DNA of 64,000 nucleotides from Streptomyces rapamycinicus NRRL 5491. Lineage in GTDB: Bacteria; Actinomycetota; Actinomycetes; Streptomycetales; Streptomycetaceae. Location of the stretch: positions 2,418,001 through 2,482,000 of the forward strand of contig NZ_CP085193.1 of NCBI RefSeq assembly GCF_024298965.1, given 5' to 3'. The notes beneath the pieces are model-generated. The model saw only the letters and a list, made by a program, of their open reading frames with translations. It was not told the origin of the DNA and did not search any database. Of the stretch, positions 44,833 through 56,800 are shown in pieces. A program made the position numbers and the translations under genes. Position 1 is the stretch's first letter. Each line of letters starts with the position of its first letter.

Positions 44833-47800
44833 ATGAATTGGCTGGGTGGAATGGTGGAGAACACAGCGCTTTCAGCATGCACTGATCCGGACAGGGTGTC
44901 GTTGTCGGGGTTGTTCGAGGGGTGGGTGGAACGGGCCCCGGACACGGTGGCCGTGGTGTGCGAGGACCAACGGTGGACATACCGCGAGGTCAACGAACGC
45001 GCCAACCAACTGGCCCGACTCCTGCTGCAAGCCGGCGCCGGACCCGAACGGCGTATCGCCCTGGCCCTGCCCCGCTCCGCACAGACCATCACCGCGATCC
45101 TCGCCGTACTCAAAACCGGCGCCGCCTACGTGCCACTGGACCCCGACTACCCCCAAGAACGCCTGGCCTACCTGCTAAACGACAGCGAACCCACCACCCT
45201 GATCACCACCACCGACATCACCACCACACTCCCCACACCCAACCAGACCACACCACGCATCCACCTGGACGACCCCCACACCACCACCCGACTCCAAGAA
45301 CTGCCCACCACCAACCTCACACCCACCGAACAACCCACCCCACCCGACGCCCGCCACCCGGCCTACCTCATCTACACCTCCGGCTCCACCGGCACCCCCA
45401 AAGGCGTCACCATCCCCCAAACCAACCTCATCCACCTCCTCACCGCCACCCACCACTACTTCACCCACCCCACCCCACAAACCTGGTGTCAATTCCACTC
45501 CTACGCCTTCGACTTCTCCGTCTGGGAAATCTTCGGCCCCCTCCTCCACGGCCACACCCTCATCATCCCCAACCACAACACCACCCGCTCCCCCCACGAC
45601 CTCATCAACCTCATCCACCAACACCACATCACCACCCTCTGCCAAACACCCACCGCCCTCTACCACCTCATCAACACCCACCAACCACACCACCAACCCC
45701 TCCCCCTCCACCACATCATCCTCGGCGGCGAACCCCTCGACCCCACCCGCCTCACCACCTTCCACCAACACCACCCCCACACCACCATCACCAACATGTA
45801 CGGCATCACCGAAACCACCATCCACGCCACCCACCCCCCCCTCAACCCAAACACCCACCACACCCCCAACACCCCCAGCCCCATCGGACAACCCCTCCCC
45901 CACCTCACCACCCACCTCCTCAACACCAACCTCCAACCCACCCCACCAGGCACCCCCGGCGAGCTCTACATCACCGGACCCACCCTCGCCCGCGGCTACC
46001 ACAACAACCCCACCCTCACCGCCACCCACTTCATCGCCAACCCCCACGGACCACCCGGCACCCGCCTCTACCGCACCGGCGACCTCGCCCCCCCCCCCCC
46101 CACCACCCACCAACTCCACTACCACCACCGCACCGACAACCAAATCCAACTCCACGGCTACCGCATCGAACCCGCCGAAATCGAAAACACCCTCACCACC
46201 CACCCCCACATCACCCACGCCGCCACCACCCTCCACCACGACCACCACAACAACAAACACCTCATCGCCTACACCACCACCAGCCGGAGCGTTCACCGGG
46301 CGGCGGACGTGGTGGAGCAGCAGGTCGAGGAGTGGCGCGCGGTCTACGACTCCCTCTACGGGGACCGGGCCGCCACTTCGCTGAGCGAGGACTTCGTCGG
46401 GTGGGACAGCAGCTACGACCAGCAGCCCATCCCCCTCCGGGAGATGCGGGAATGGCTGGCCACGACCGTGGACCGCATCAGCGCGCTCGGCCCTCGCGAT
46501 GTCCTGGAGATCGGCGTCGGCACCGGGTTGCTCCTGTCACGTCTGGCTCCGGACTGTGCGAGCTACTGGGGCACCGACGTCTCGGCCTCCGCCATCGACG
46601 CGCTGGACCAGCGTGTGGCGCGGGATCCCGCGCTGGGCGCGGGCGACGGCCGGGTGACGCTCGAGTGCCGGCCCGCCCATGACTTCAGCGCGCAGCCCGA
46701 GGGGCGCTTCGACACCGTCGTCATCAACTCCGTCGTCCAGTACTTCCCGAACGTCGACTACCTGACCGATGTCATCACCCATGCCATGGCGGTCCTCAAG
46801 CCCGGCGGGAAGCTGTTCATCGGGGACGTACGCAACCATCGCCTGCTGCGCTGCTTCGCCACCGCGGTCGCCCTCACCCAGGCGTCCGCGGGGACCACGC
46901 CGGAGAGCTTGCGCGCCACCGTGGACAACGCCATCCGCCTGGAGCGGGAGCTCCTCGTGGACCCGGAGTACTTCACCACCCTCACATCCGCAGTGCCCGC
47001 CATCGGCGCCGTCGACGTCCGCGTCAAACGCGGCTCGGCGCGCAATGAACTCACCCGGCACCGCTATGACGTCATCCTCACCAAGGGTCCCGTCACACTG
47101 CTCGCCACCGACCGTGCGCCGCATCTGCGCTGGGGCGAGGACATCCGTACGGTGGACGACCTGCGCGACGCGCTGACGGGAGACCGCCGCCCACGAGCAC
47201 TGCGGGTGTCCGGTATCCCCAACACCCGACTGACCGGTGAGCTCACCGCCCTGCACCGGGTCGACACCGGTGCCGACCCGGACGACGCCCGGCACCACCT
47301 CACGGCAACGGCCCAGACGGCCGGGCACGACGGCTCGGGGACGGATTCGGGCACCGAGCCGGACACGAAGCTGGACGCGGAGCCGGACACGACACCGGAC
47401 CCGGAGGCGCTCCACCGGCTCGCCGAGGCGCACGGCTACGACCTGGCGCTGCGCTGGGCGGCCGATGAAGGGCGTCTCGACGGTGTGTTCATCGACCTCA
47501 ACGCCGACCGGCGTAGGACGACCCCCGATAAGGCCATCCGCGAAACCGCCACCCCCGACGGGCCCACTGTCGGCGCCCCCACCCTCGACATCGCCGCACC
47601 GCCCTCCACCACACCCCGCCGTCCCGCCTCCGCCTACGCCAACGAACCCGGACTCGCATACGGGAACGGTGCGATAGTCGCCTCGCTCCGCTCGTATCTC
47701 AGCGAGCGGCTGCCCGCCCATATGGTGCCCTCGGCGGTCATCGCACTCGACCGGATGCCGCTCACGGCGAACGGCAAGCTCGACCGCGCGGCCCTCCCCG

Positions 47801-50800
47801 CACCCGACTTCTCCGCGCTCGCTTCGGGACGGCCGGCGGCCACCCCTCTGGAGGCACGGCTGTGTGCTCTCTTCGGCGAGGTGCTCGGCATCCCCGATGT
47901 GGGCGCGGACACGAGCTTCTTCAACCTGGGTGGCGACAGCGTCCTCGCCATGCGGCTGGTCAGCCGCGCCCGCGCGGAGGGCCTCGTCGTCACACCGGGG
48001 CAGGTCTTCCAGCACCGGACGCCGGAGGGCCTCGCTTCCGTCGCCCACTCCGGGAACGGCCCGGCGGCCCCGTCACAGGAGCTCACCGCCGGGAAGGCGG
48101 GATCCTTGGTGACCCTCACCCCATCCGAATACGCGAGCCTGCCGGCGAATGCCACTCACGCCACCGACGCGGCCGAGCTGCTGCCGCTGGCACCTCTCCA
48201 GAGCGGGCTGCTGTTCCACGCCGTGTACGACGAGGCGGCCCCGGATGTCTATCTGGTGCAGTTCACCTTCCACCTCGAAGGGGAGGTCAGCGGCGCACGC
48301 TTCCGGCGGGCGGCGGACGCCCTGCTGCGCCGCCATCCGAACCTGGCCGCGTCCTTCCATCACCACGGACTCTCCCAGCCCGTACAGGTGGTGGCGCCCG
48401 CTGTCCCCTCCGTCTGGCACGAGCTGGATCTCGGCGACCTTCCCGATGAGCAACGCCCCGCCGCGTTCGACCGGTGGCTGGCCGAGGACCGCGCCACGCG
48501 GTTCGACCTCACCCGGCCGCCACTGATCCGCTTCGCCCTCGTCCATTGGGGCGCGGATCAGTACCGGGTGGTGATGACCAGCCACCACATCCTGCTGGAC
48601 GGCTGGTCCGTGCCGCTCGTCGTCCAAGAGCTGTTCACGCTGTACGAGCGGGACGGGGACGATTCGGGCCTGCACGCCACCGCGCCCTACCGGGAGTACC
48701 TGGACTGGCTGCGGCGGCAGGACCGGGACGCGGCCCGCGCCGCCTGGCGCACGGCGCTGGCCGGTGTGGAGGAGCCCACCCTGCTGGCACCGGCCGATCC
48801 GGGCCGTACGACCGTGGCCCCCGACGAGACGGCCGTCGATCTGTCGGTGGAGCGGACCGCCCAACTGGCGCAGCGTGCCCGGCGGATGGGGCTCACCCTC
48901 AACACACTGGTGCAGACCGCGTGGGCCATCCTGCTGGGCCGGCTGACCGGCCGGGAAGACGTGGTGTTCGGTACGACGGTGGCGGTGCGCCCGGCGGAGG
49001 TGGCGGGCATCGAGTCGTTGGTCGGGCTGTGCATCAACACGGTGCCGGTACGTGTCCGGGTGCCGGTGGGCCGACCGGTGGAGGAGTTGCTGGCGGCTGT
49101 ACAACGCCAGCACGGCGAGCTTTCCGCACACCACCATCTGGGGCTGTCGGAGCTGCGGCCCGCCGCCGGGACGGGCCAGCTCTTCGACACGGTGGTGGTC
49201 TTCGAGAACTACCCCGTGGGCGCCGGGGCCCATGCGCAGGCGGCCCGCGCCGGGCTGCGGCTGACGGCCACCGATGGTCGGGACGCCACGCACTACCCGT
49301 TGGCGGTGGTCGTGGTCCCGGGCGAACGGCTGCGGCTGCGCCTCGGTTACCGGCCGGATGTGTTCGAGGCCCCGGCCGTACGGGCGGTGGCGCAGCGGCT
49401 GGTCCGCGTTCTGGAGGCCATCGCCGACGATCCGGGCCGGAACGTCGATCGGATCGATGTGCTCTCGGAGGACGAGCGGAAGCGGCTGATACCGGGCCGG
49501 GACGCCCGTGTCGCGGAGATCGACCCGAAGGTGTCGTTGTCGGGGTTGTTCGAGGGGTGGGTGGAACGGGCCCCGGACACGGTGGCCGTGGTGTGCGAGG
49601 ACCAACGGTGGACATACCGCGAGGTCAACGAACGCGCCAACCAACTGGCCCGACTCCTGCTGCAAGCCGGCGCCGGACCCGAACGGCGTATCGCCCTGGC
49701 CCTGCCCCGCTCCGCACAGACCATCACCGCGATCCTCGCCGTACTCAAAACCGGCGCCGCCTACGTGCCACTGGACCCCGACTACCCCCAAGAACGCCTG
49801 GCCTACCTGCTAAACGACAGCGAACCCACCACCCTGATCACCACCACCGACATCACCACCACACTCCCCACACCCAACCAGACCACACCACGCATCCACC
49901 TGGACGACCCCCACACCACCACCCGACTCCAAGAACTGCCCACCACCAACCTCACACCCACCGAACAACCCACCCCACCCGACGCCCGCCACCCGGCCTA
50001 CCTCATCTACACCTCCGGCTCCACCGGCACCCCCAAAGGCGTCACCATCCCCCAAACCAACCTCATCCACCTCCTCACCGCCACCCACCACTACTTCACC
50101 CACCCCACCCCACAAACCTGGTGCCAATTCCACTCCTACGCCTTCGACTTCTCCGTCTGGGAAATCTTCGGCCCCCTCCTCCACGGCCACACCCTCATCA
50201 TCCCCAACCACAACACCACCCGCTCCCCCCACGACCTCATCAACCTCATCCACCAACACCACATCACCACCCTCTGCCAAACACCCACCGCCCTCTACCA
50301 CCTCATCAACACCCACCAACCACACCACCAACCCCTCCCCCTCCACCACATCATCCTCGGCGGCGAACCCCTCGACCCCACCCGCCTCACCACCTTCCAC
50401 CAACACCACCCCCACACCACCATCACCAACATGTACGGCATCACCGAAACCACCATCCACGCCACCCACCCCCCCCTCAACCCAAACACCCACCACACCC
50501 CCAACACCCCCAGCCCCATCGGACAACCCCTCCCCCACCTCACCACCCACCTCCTCAACACCAACCTCCAACCCACCCCACCAGGCACCCCCGGCGAGCT
50601 CTACATCACCGGACCCACCCTCGCCCGCGGCTACCACAACAACCCCACCCTCACCGCCACCCACTTCATCGCCAACCCCCACGGACCACCCGGCACCCGC
50701 CTCTACCGCACCGGCGACCTCGCCCCCCCCCACCCCACCACCCACCAACTCCACTACCACCACCGCACCGACAACCAAATCCAACTCCACGGCTACCGCA

Positions 50801-53800
50801 TCGAACCCGCCGAAATCGAAAACACCCTCACCACCCACCCCCACATCACCCACGCCGCCACCACCCTCCACCACGACCACCACAACAACAAACACCTCAT
50901 CGCCTACACCACCACCAGCCCGGAACACCGCGATACGCCGCCGGAGGAGCTGCGGTCGTATCTGGCGGAGCGACTACCGGCCCATATGGTGCCCTCCGCG
51001 GTCGTCGTCCTCGACGCGCTGCCCCTCACCCCGAGCGGCAAGCTCGACCGCGCGGCGCTGCCCGCGCCCGTCCGGAGCGCCGAAGGGGCCGGTGGGCGCC
51101 CGCCGTCGACACCGGGCGAAGAGATCCTCTGTCATCTGTTCGCCGAGGTGCTGGGGGTGCCCGAGCCGAGCGCGGAGGAGGGGTTCTTCGCACTGGGCGG
51201 GGACAGCATCCTGTCCATGCAGCTGGTGAGCCGCGCCCGCACGGAGGGGCTGTCGCTCACCCCCCGCCAGGTCTTCCAGCACCAGACCCCCGCCGCCCTG
51301 GCGCGCCTCGCCGCGCCACCCGGCGCCCCGGCCACGACGGACGCCCCCGCCACCTCGGGCGGTCCGGCCTCCGCCGCGCTCCCGCTGCCCTCCCTCACCA
51401 CCGAGGACATGGCCGCGATCGAGCAGAGGTTTCCCGGTGCCGTCGACACGTTGCCGCTGACCGCGTTGCAAGAGGGGCTGCTCTTCCACGCCGCGTTCGA
51501 CGAGGCGGCCCCGGACGTCTACATGGTGCAGTTCGCCTTCGATCTCGAGGGCGACGTCGACGGCGTCCGCTTCCGGCAGGCGGTGGACACTCTGCTGCTC
51601 CGCCATCCCCATCTGCGGGCCGGGTTCCTCCACCACGGCCTGTCCAGGCCGGTCCAGGTCGTGCCCCGACACGCGCCGACACCGTGGCAGGAGATCGACC
51701 TCAGCGGTTTCTCTCCCACCGAGCAGGAGGAGGAGTACGACCGCTGGCTGGCGGAGGACCGCGCCACGCGGTTCGACTTCGCCCGGCCGCCACTGATGCG
51801 GTTCACGCTGTTCCGCCTAGGCGGCGGGCGCAGCCGCCTGGTCATGACTCACCATCACATCCTGCTGGACGGCTGGTCGACGCCGGTCCTCGTACAGGAG
51901 CTGTTCTTCCTGTACGGGGAGGCCGGGGACGACCGTCTGCTGCCCCGCCCGGCGGCCTACCGCGACTACCTCGCCTGGCTCACCGCGCAGGATGCCACCG
52001 CCGCCCGCGAGGCGTGGCGCGAGGCGCTGGCCGGGGTGGCGGAGCCGACGTTGCTGGCGCCGGAGGCGTACGGGAGTACGGCGGTGGTCCCCCGGGAGTT
52101 CTGCCTGGATGTGCCCGCCGAACTGACGGCACGGCTCACCCGGCGCGCCCGCTCCTCGGAGCTGACGCTGAACACGCTGGTGCAGGTGGCGTGGGGGCTG
52201 CTGCTGGGGCGGCTGACCGGGCGAGACGATGTGGTGTTCGGGGCCACGGCCGCGGTGCGGCCACCGGAGGTGCCCGGTGTCGAGTCGCTGGTCGGGCTCT
52301 GCATCAACACGTTGCCGGTACGGGTGCAACTCGCCCCGGAACAGGGGCTGTCGGAGCTGCTGGAGGAGGTGCAGGGGCGCCAGGCGGCGCTGTCGGAGCA
52401 TCAGCATCTGGGGCTGTTCGAGGTGCAGTCGCTCACGGGGGTCGGCGAGCTCTTCGACACGGTGCTGGTCTTCGAGAACTATCCGGTGCGGCCCGAGCGG
52501 GTGGGCGCGCCGGAGGACGGGCTGCGGGTGGTGGGCAGCACCGGCCGGGACGCCACCCACTATGCGCTGGCCCTGGTCGTGATCCCGGGCGAGTCCCTGC
52601 GGCTCCAGCTGGGCTACCGTCCCGATGCCTTCGGCCACTCGGCCGTACGGGAGCTCGCGCGGCGTCTGGTGCGGGTGCTGGAGAGCGTGGCGGACGCCCC
52701 GGAGCGGACGGTGGCGCAGCTCGACGTGCTGGCCCCGGCCGAGCGGGAGCGCCTGCTGCGGCAGTGGGGCAACGCCTCGCACAGCGTGACCGGAGCCGAT
52801 GACACGGTGCTGCTGCCGGAGGTGTTCGAGCACCAGGCCGAGCGCACTCCGGCCGCTGTGGCCGTGGTGTTCGAGGAACAGCACCTCAGCTACCGGGGGT
52901 TGAACGAGCGGGCGAACCGGCTGGCCCGGGTGCTCGTCGCGGCGGGTGCCGGGCCCGAGACCCGGGTCGCCCTCTCCCTGCCCCGTGGCCCGGACCTGCT
53001 CATCACCGCGCTGGCGGTCCTCAAGGCGGGTGCCGCCTTCGTGTCCGTCGACCCGGACTACCCGTCGCGGCGCATGGCGTTCATGCTCACCGACAGCCGT
53101 CCGACCCTCCTGGTGACGACCCAGGCGATCGCCGAAACCCTGCCCGCGGAAGCGGCCACGATGCCACGACTGCTGCTGGACACGGCGGACACGGCGGACG
53201 GGTTGGCACAGGCGGGGACGGCCGACCTGACGGACGCGGACCGCGGGTGCCCCCTGCTGCCGGACCACCCCGCGTACCTCTTCTACACCTCGGGTTCCAG
53301 CGGCAGGCCCAAGGGTGTGGTGGCGTCCCGGAGCGGTCTCGGCGGGTTCCTGCGGGCCATGGCCCGGCGCACCCCGCTCACCGGGGCGGACGCGGCGCTG
53401 GCAGCCTCCACGCCATCGTTCGACGTGGTGGTGGTGGAGTGGTTCATGCCGCTCGCTGCAGGGGCCCGTATCGTCCTCGCGTCGGCGGCCCAGACGCACG
53501 ATCCCGCCGCGCTGCTGGGGTTGATGGGCCGCCACGGGGTGTCGATGGCGCAGGCCACGCCCACGCTGTGGCAGGCAGTGCTCAGCGAGGTGCCCGACGA
53601 TGGCGGCGATCAGGCGAGGGTGCTGTCAGGGGTGCGGATCCTCAGCGGTGGCGAGATGCTGCCCTCCCCGGTCGCGCGACGGCTGCTCGCGCTCGGCGCC
53701 GAGGTGGAGAACCTGTACGGGCCCACCGAGACCACGGTCTGGTGCACCACGGGCGCCGTCCGGGCCGATGACGACGGCGCGCCACGGATCGGGACACCGC

Positions 53801-56800
53801 TGGACACCACGCGCGCGTACGTCCTGGACCGGCACCTGGGCCTGCTGCCACCGGGCGTGGTGGGTGAGCTGCACATCGCGGGATCGGGTGTGGCCCGCGG
53901 GTACTTCAACCACCCCGGCCTGACCGCCGAGCGGTTCGTGGCCGATCCGTACGGCCCGGCCGGGTCACGGATGTATCGCACCGGTGACCTGGTGCGCTGG
54001 GGCGAAGACGGGCGGCTGGAGTACCTCAGCCGGGCCGACCGCCAGGTCAAGCTGCGGGGATTCCGGATCGAGCCGGGAGAGGTCGAGGCGGTGCTGGCCT
54101 CGCATCCGCATGTGGCGCGGGCCGCCGTGGCGGTCCGCGAGGACCGGCCGGGTGACCCTCGGCTGATCGGCTACTCCGTCGCCCGGCCCGGCCATGAACC
54201 GGCCCCGGCCGAGCTGCGCTCCTGGCTTCGCGAGCGGTTGCCGGAGCACATGGTGCCGTCGGCGGTGGTTCCTTTGGACGCGTTGCCGCTGACGGCGAAC
54301 GGGAAGCTGGACCGCAAGGCGCTGCCCGCGCCCGGCCCCGTCGGCGCCCCGGGCGCCGGCCGGCCACCGGCCTCCCCCTGGGAGCGGCTGCTGTGCGCGC
54401 TGTACGCCGAGGTGCTGGGTGTGCCCGAGGTGGGCGTGGCGGACAGCTTCTTCGAGCTGGGCGGGCATTCGCTGCTCGCGATGCGGCTGATGGGGCAGGT
54501 CCGTACCCGCACCGGCGTCGACCTGGGCATCCGTGCGGTGTTCCAGGCGCCGACGGTCGAGCGGCTGGCGGAGGTGATCCAGGGCGCGGAGCTGGGCGTG
54601 GCACGCCCGCCGCTGGGGCCGATGCCGCGCACGGGCCGCCTGCCGCTGTCGTACGCCCAGCAACGGCTGTGGTTCCTCGAGGAGTTGGAGGGCGATCGGG
54701 CCGCGACCTACAACATCGTGGTCGGCCTGCGGCTCCGCGGCCCGCTGGACCGGGAGGCGCTGATGGCCGCGGCGGGGGACGTCGTGGCCCGGCACGAGGT
54801 GCTGCGCACCGTCTACCCACACGGGGACGACGGCCGGCCGTGGCAGCGGGTCCTGGGCCCGGACGCGGCCCGGTCCGCGCTGCACGCCGTCGTGCGGGAC
54901 ATGCGGCCGGTGGCCGACGAAACGGACCCGGGCGGTGGCGCGGCCAGGGCCTCGGCCGGGGGTGCTACGGACGGCATACTCCCGGCGGCGCTGGCGGAGG
55001 AAGCCGGGCGTGGCTTCCACCTGGCCACCGAACTGCCCCTGCGCATAAGCCTGTTCCCGCAGGGCGACGATGAGCATGTGCTGCTCGTGGTGGTCCACCA
55101 CATCGCGGCCGACGGCTGGTCGCTGGAGCCGCTCCTCACCGACCTCGCCACCGCCTACCAGGCCCGGACGGCCGGTTCGGAACCGCGCTGGAGCGACGAG
55201 CTGCCGCTGCAATACGCGGACTTCGGGCTCTGGCAGCGCCAGGTGCTGGGCGCGGAGGAGCGGGATGACAGTGTGCTCTCCCGGCAGCTCGCGTTCTGGC
55301 GGGAGACGCTCGCGGAGTTGCCCGAGGAGCTCCCGCTGCCGACGGACCGGCCACGGCCGCCGGTGGCCGGGCACCAGGGCTCGACCGTGGACATCGCCGT
55401 TCCGGCCCCGCTGCACCGGAGGCTGGCCCGGCTGGCCCGGTCCCAGGACGCCAGCGTGTTCATGGTGGTCCAGGCCGCCCTCGCGGCCCTGCTGACACGG
55501 CTCGGCGCCGGGACGGACATCCCCCTGGGCACGGCGTTCGCCGGTCGCGACGAGATGGCCGTGCACGACCTGGTCGGCCCCTTCGTCAACACGCTGGTGC
55601 TGCGCACCGACACCAGCGGGGACCCGGACTTCCTGACCCTCCTGGAACGGGTGCGGGAGACGGACGGAGCCGCGTACGCACATCAGGAAGTGCCGTTCGA
55701 ACGGGTGGTGGAGGCGGTCAACCCCGTGCGGTCCCTGGCCCGGCACCCGCTGTTCCAGGTGATGCTCACCTTCCAGAACCTGCTGGCGACCGAGCTGTCC
55801 CTGCCGGGAGTGGCCGCCGAGCCACTGGAGGTGGCCACCGACACGGCCAAGTTCGACCTGGCCTTCGCGCTCGCGGAGACACACACCGCCGAGGGCGGGG
55901 AGCCGAACGGCATCCGGGGCAGCCTCGAGTACGCCACCGACCTCTTCGAGCACCGCACGGCCCAGGCGATCGTCGACCGTCTGCTGCGCGTGCTGGACAC
56001 CGTCGCGAACCGCCCCGACCAGGCCCTGAGCCGGATCGACGTCCTCGGCCACGACGAGCGGGAGCGGCTGCTGGGCTGGAGTACGGGCACGTCGGTGGCG
56101 ACGGCCGGGGCGGGAGCGGTGGCGGGAGCGGGACGGGTGCTGCCGGAGCTGTTCGAGGAGCAGGCGGCCCGTACTCCGCGGGCCACGGCGGTGGTTTTCG
56201 AGGACGACAGGGTGTCCTACGCGGACCTCAACGCTCGCGCCAACCGGCTGGCCCGGCTGCTCATCGAGCACGGCGCCGGACCGGAAACGCGGATCGCGCT
56301 GGCCCTGCCGCGCTCCGTTGAACTGATCACCGCTGTACTCGCCGTCACCAAAGCCGGAGCCGCCTACGTACCCCTCGACCCCGGCTACCCACCGGACCGC
56401 ATCACCTTCATGCTCCACGACAGCGACCCCACCCTCCTCATCACCACCAGCACACTCGCCAACACCCTCCCCGCCAGCACCGCCACCGTGCCCTGGCTGC
56501 TCCTCGACACCGAAGACACCCACACCCGCCTGGGAGGCCATGCCGCGGGGGACGTGTCCGACGACGAGCGTCGTACCCCGGTGCATCCCGCGCATCCGGC
56601 GTACGTCATCTACACCTCAGGCTCGACGGGTATGCCCAAGGGAGTGGTCGTCTCCCACGCCAATGTGGTGGACCTGGTGGCCTGGGCGCTGGACGACCTC
56701 GGCGCGGACCGGTTGTCATACGTCAGGGCGACGACGTCCGTCACCTTCGACGTCTCCGTCTTCGAACTGCTCATACCGCTCACGCTCGGCGGCACGGTGG

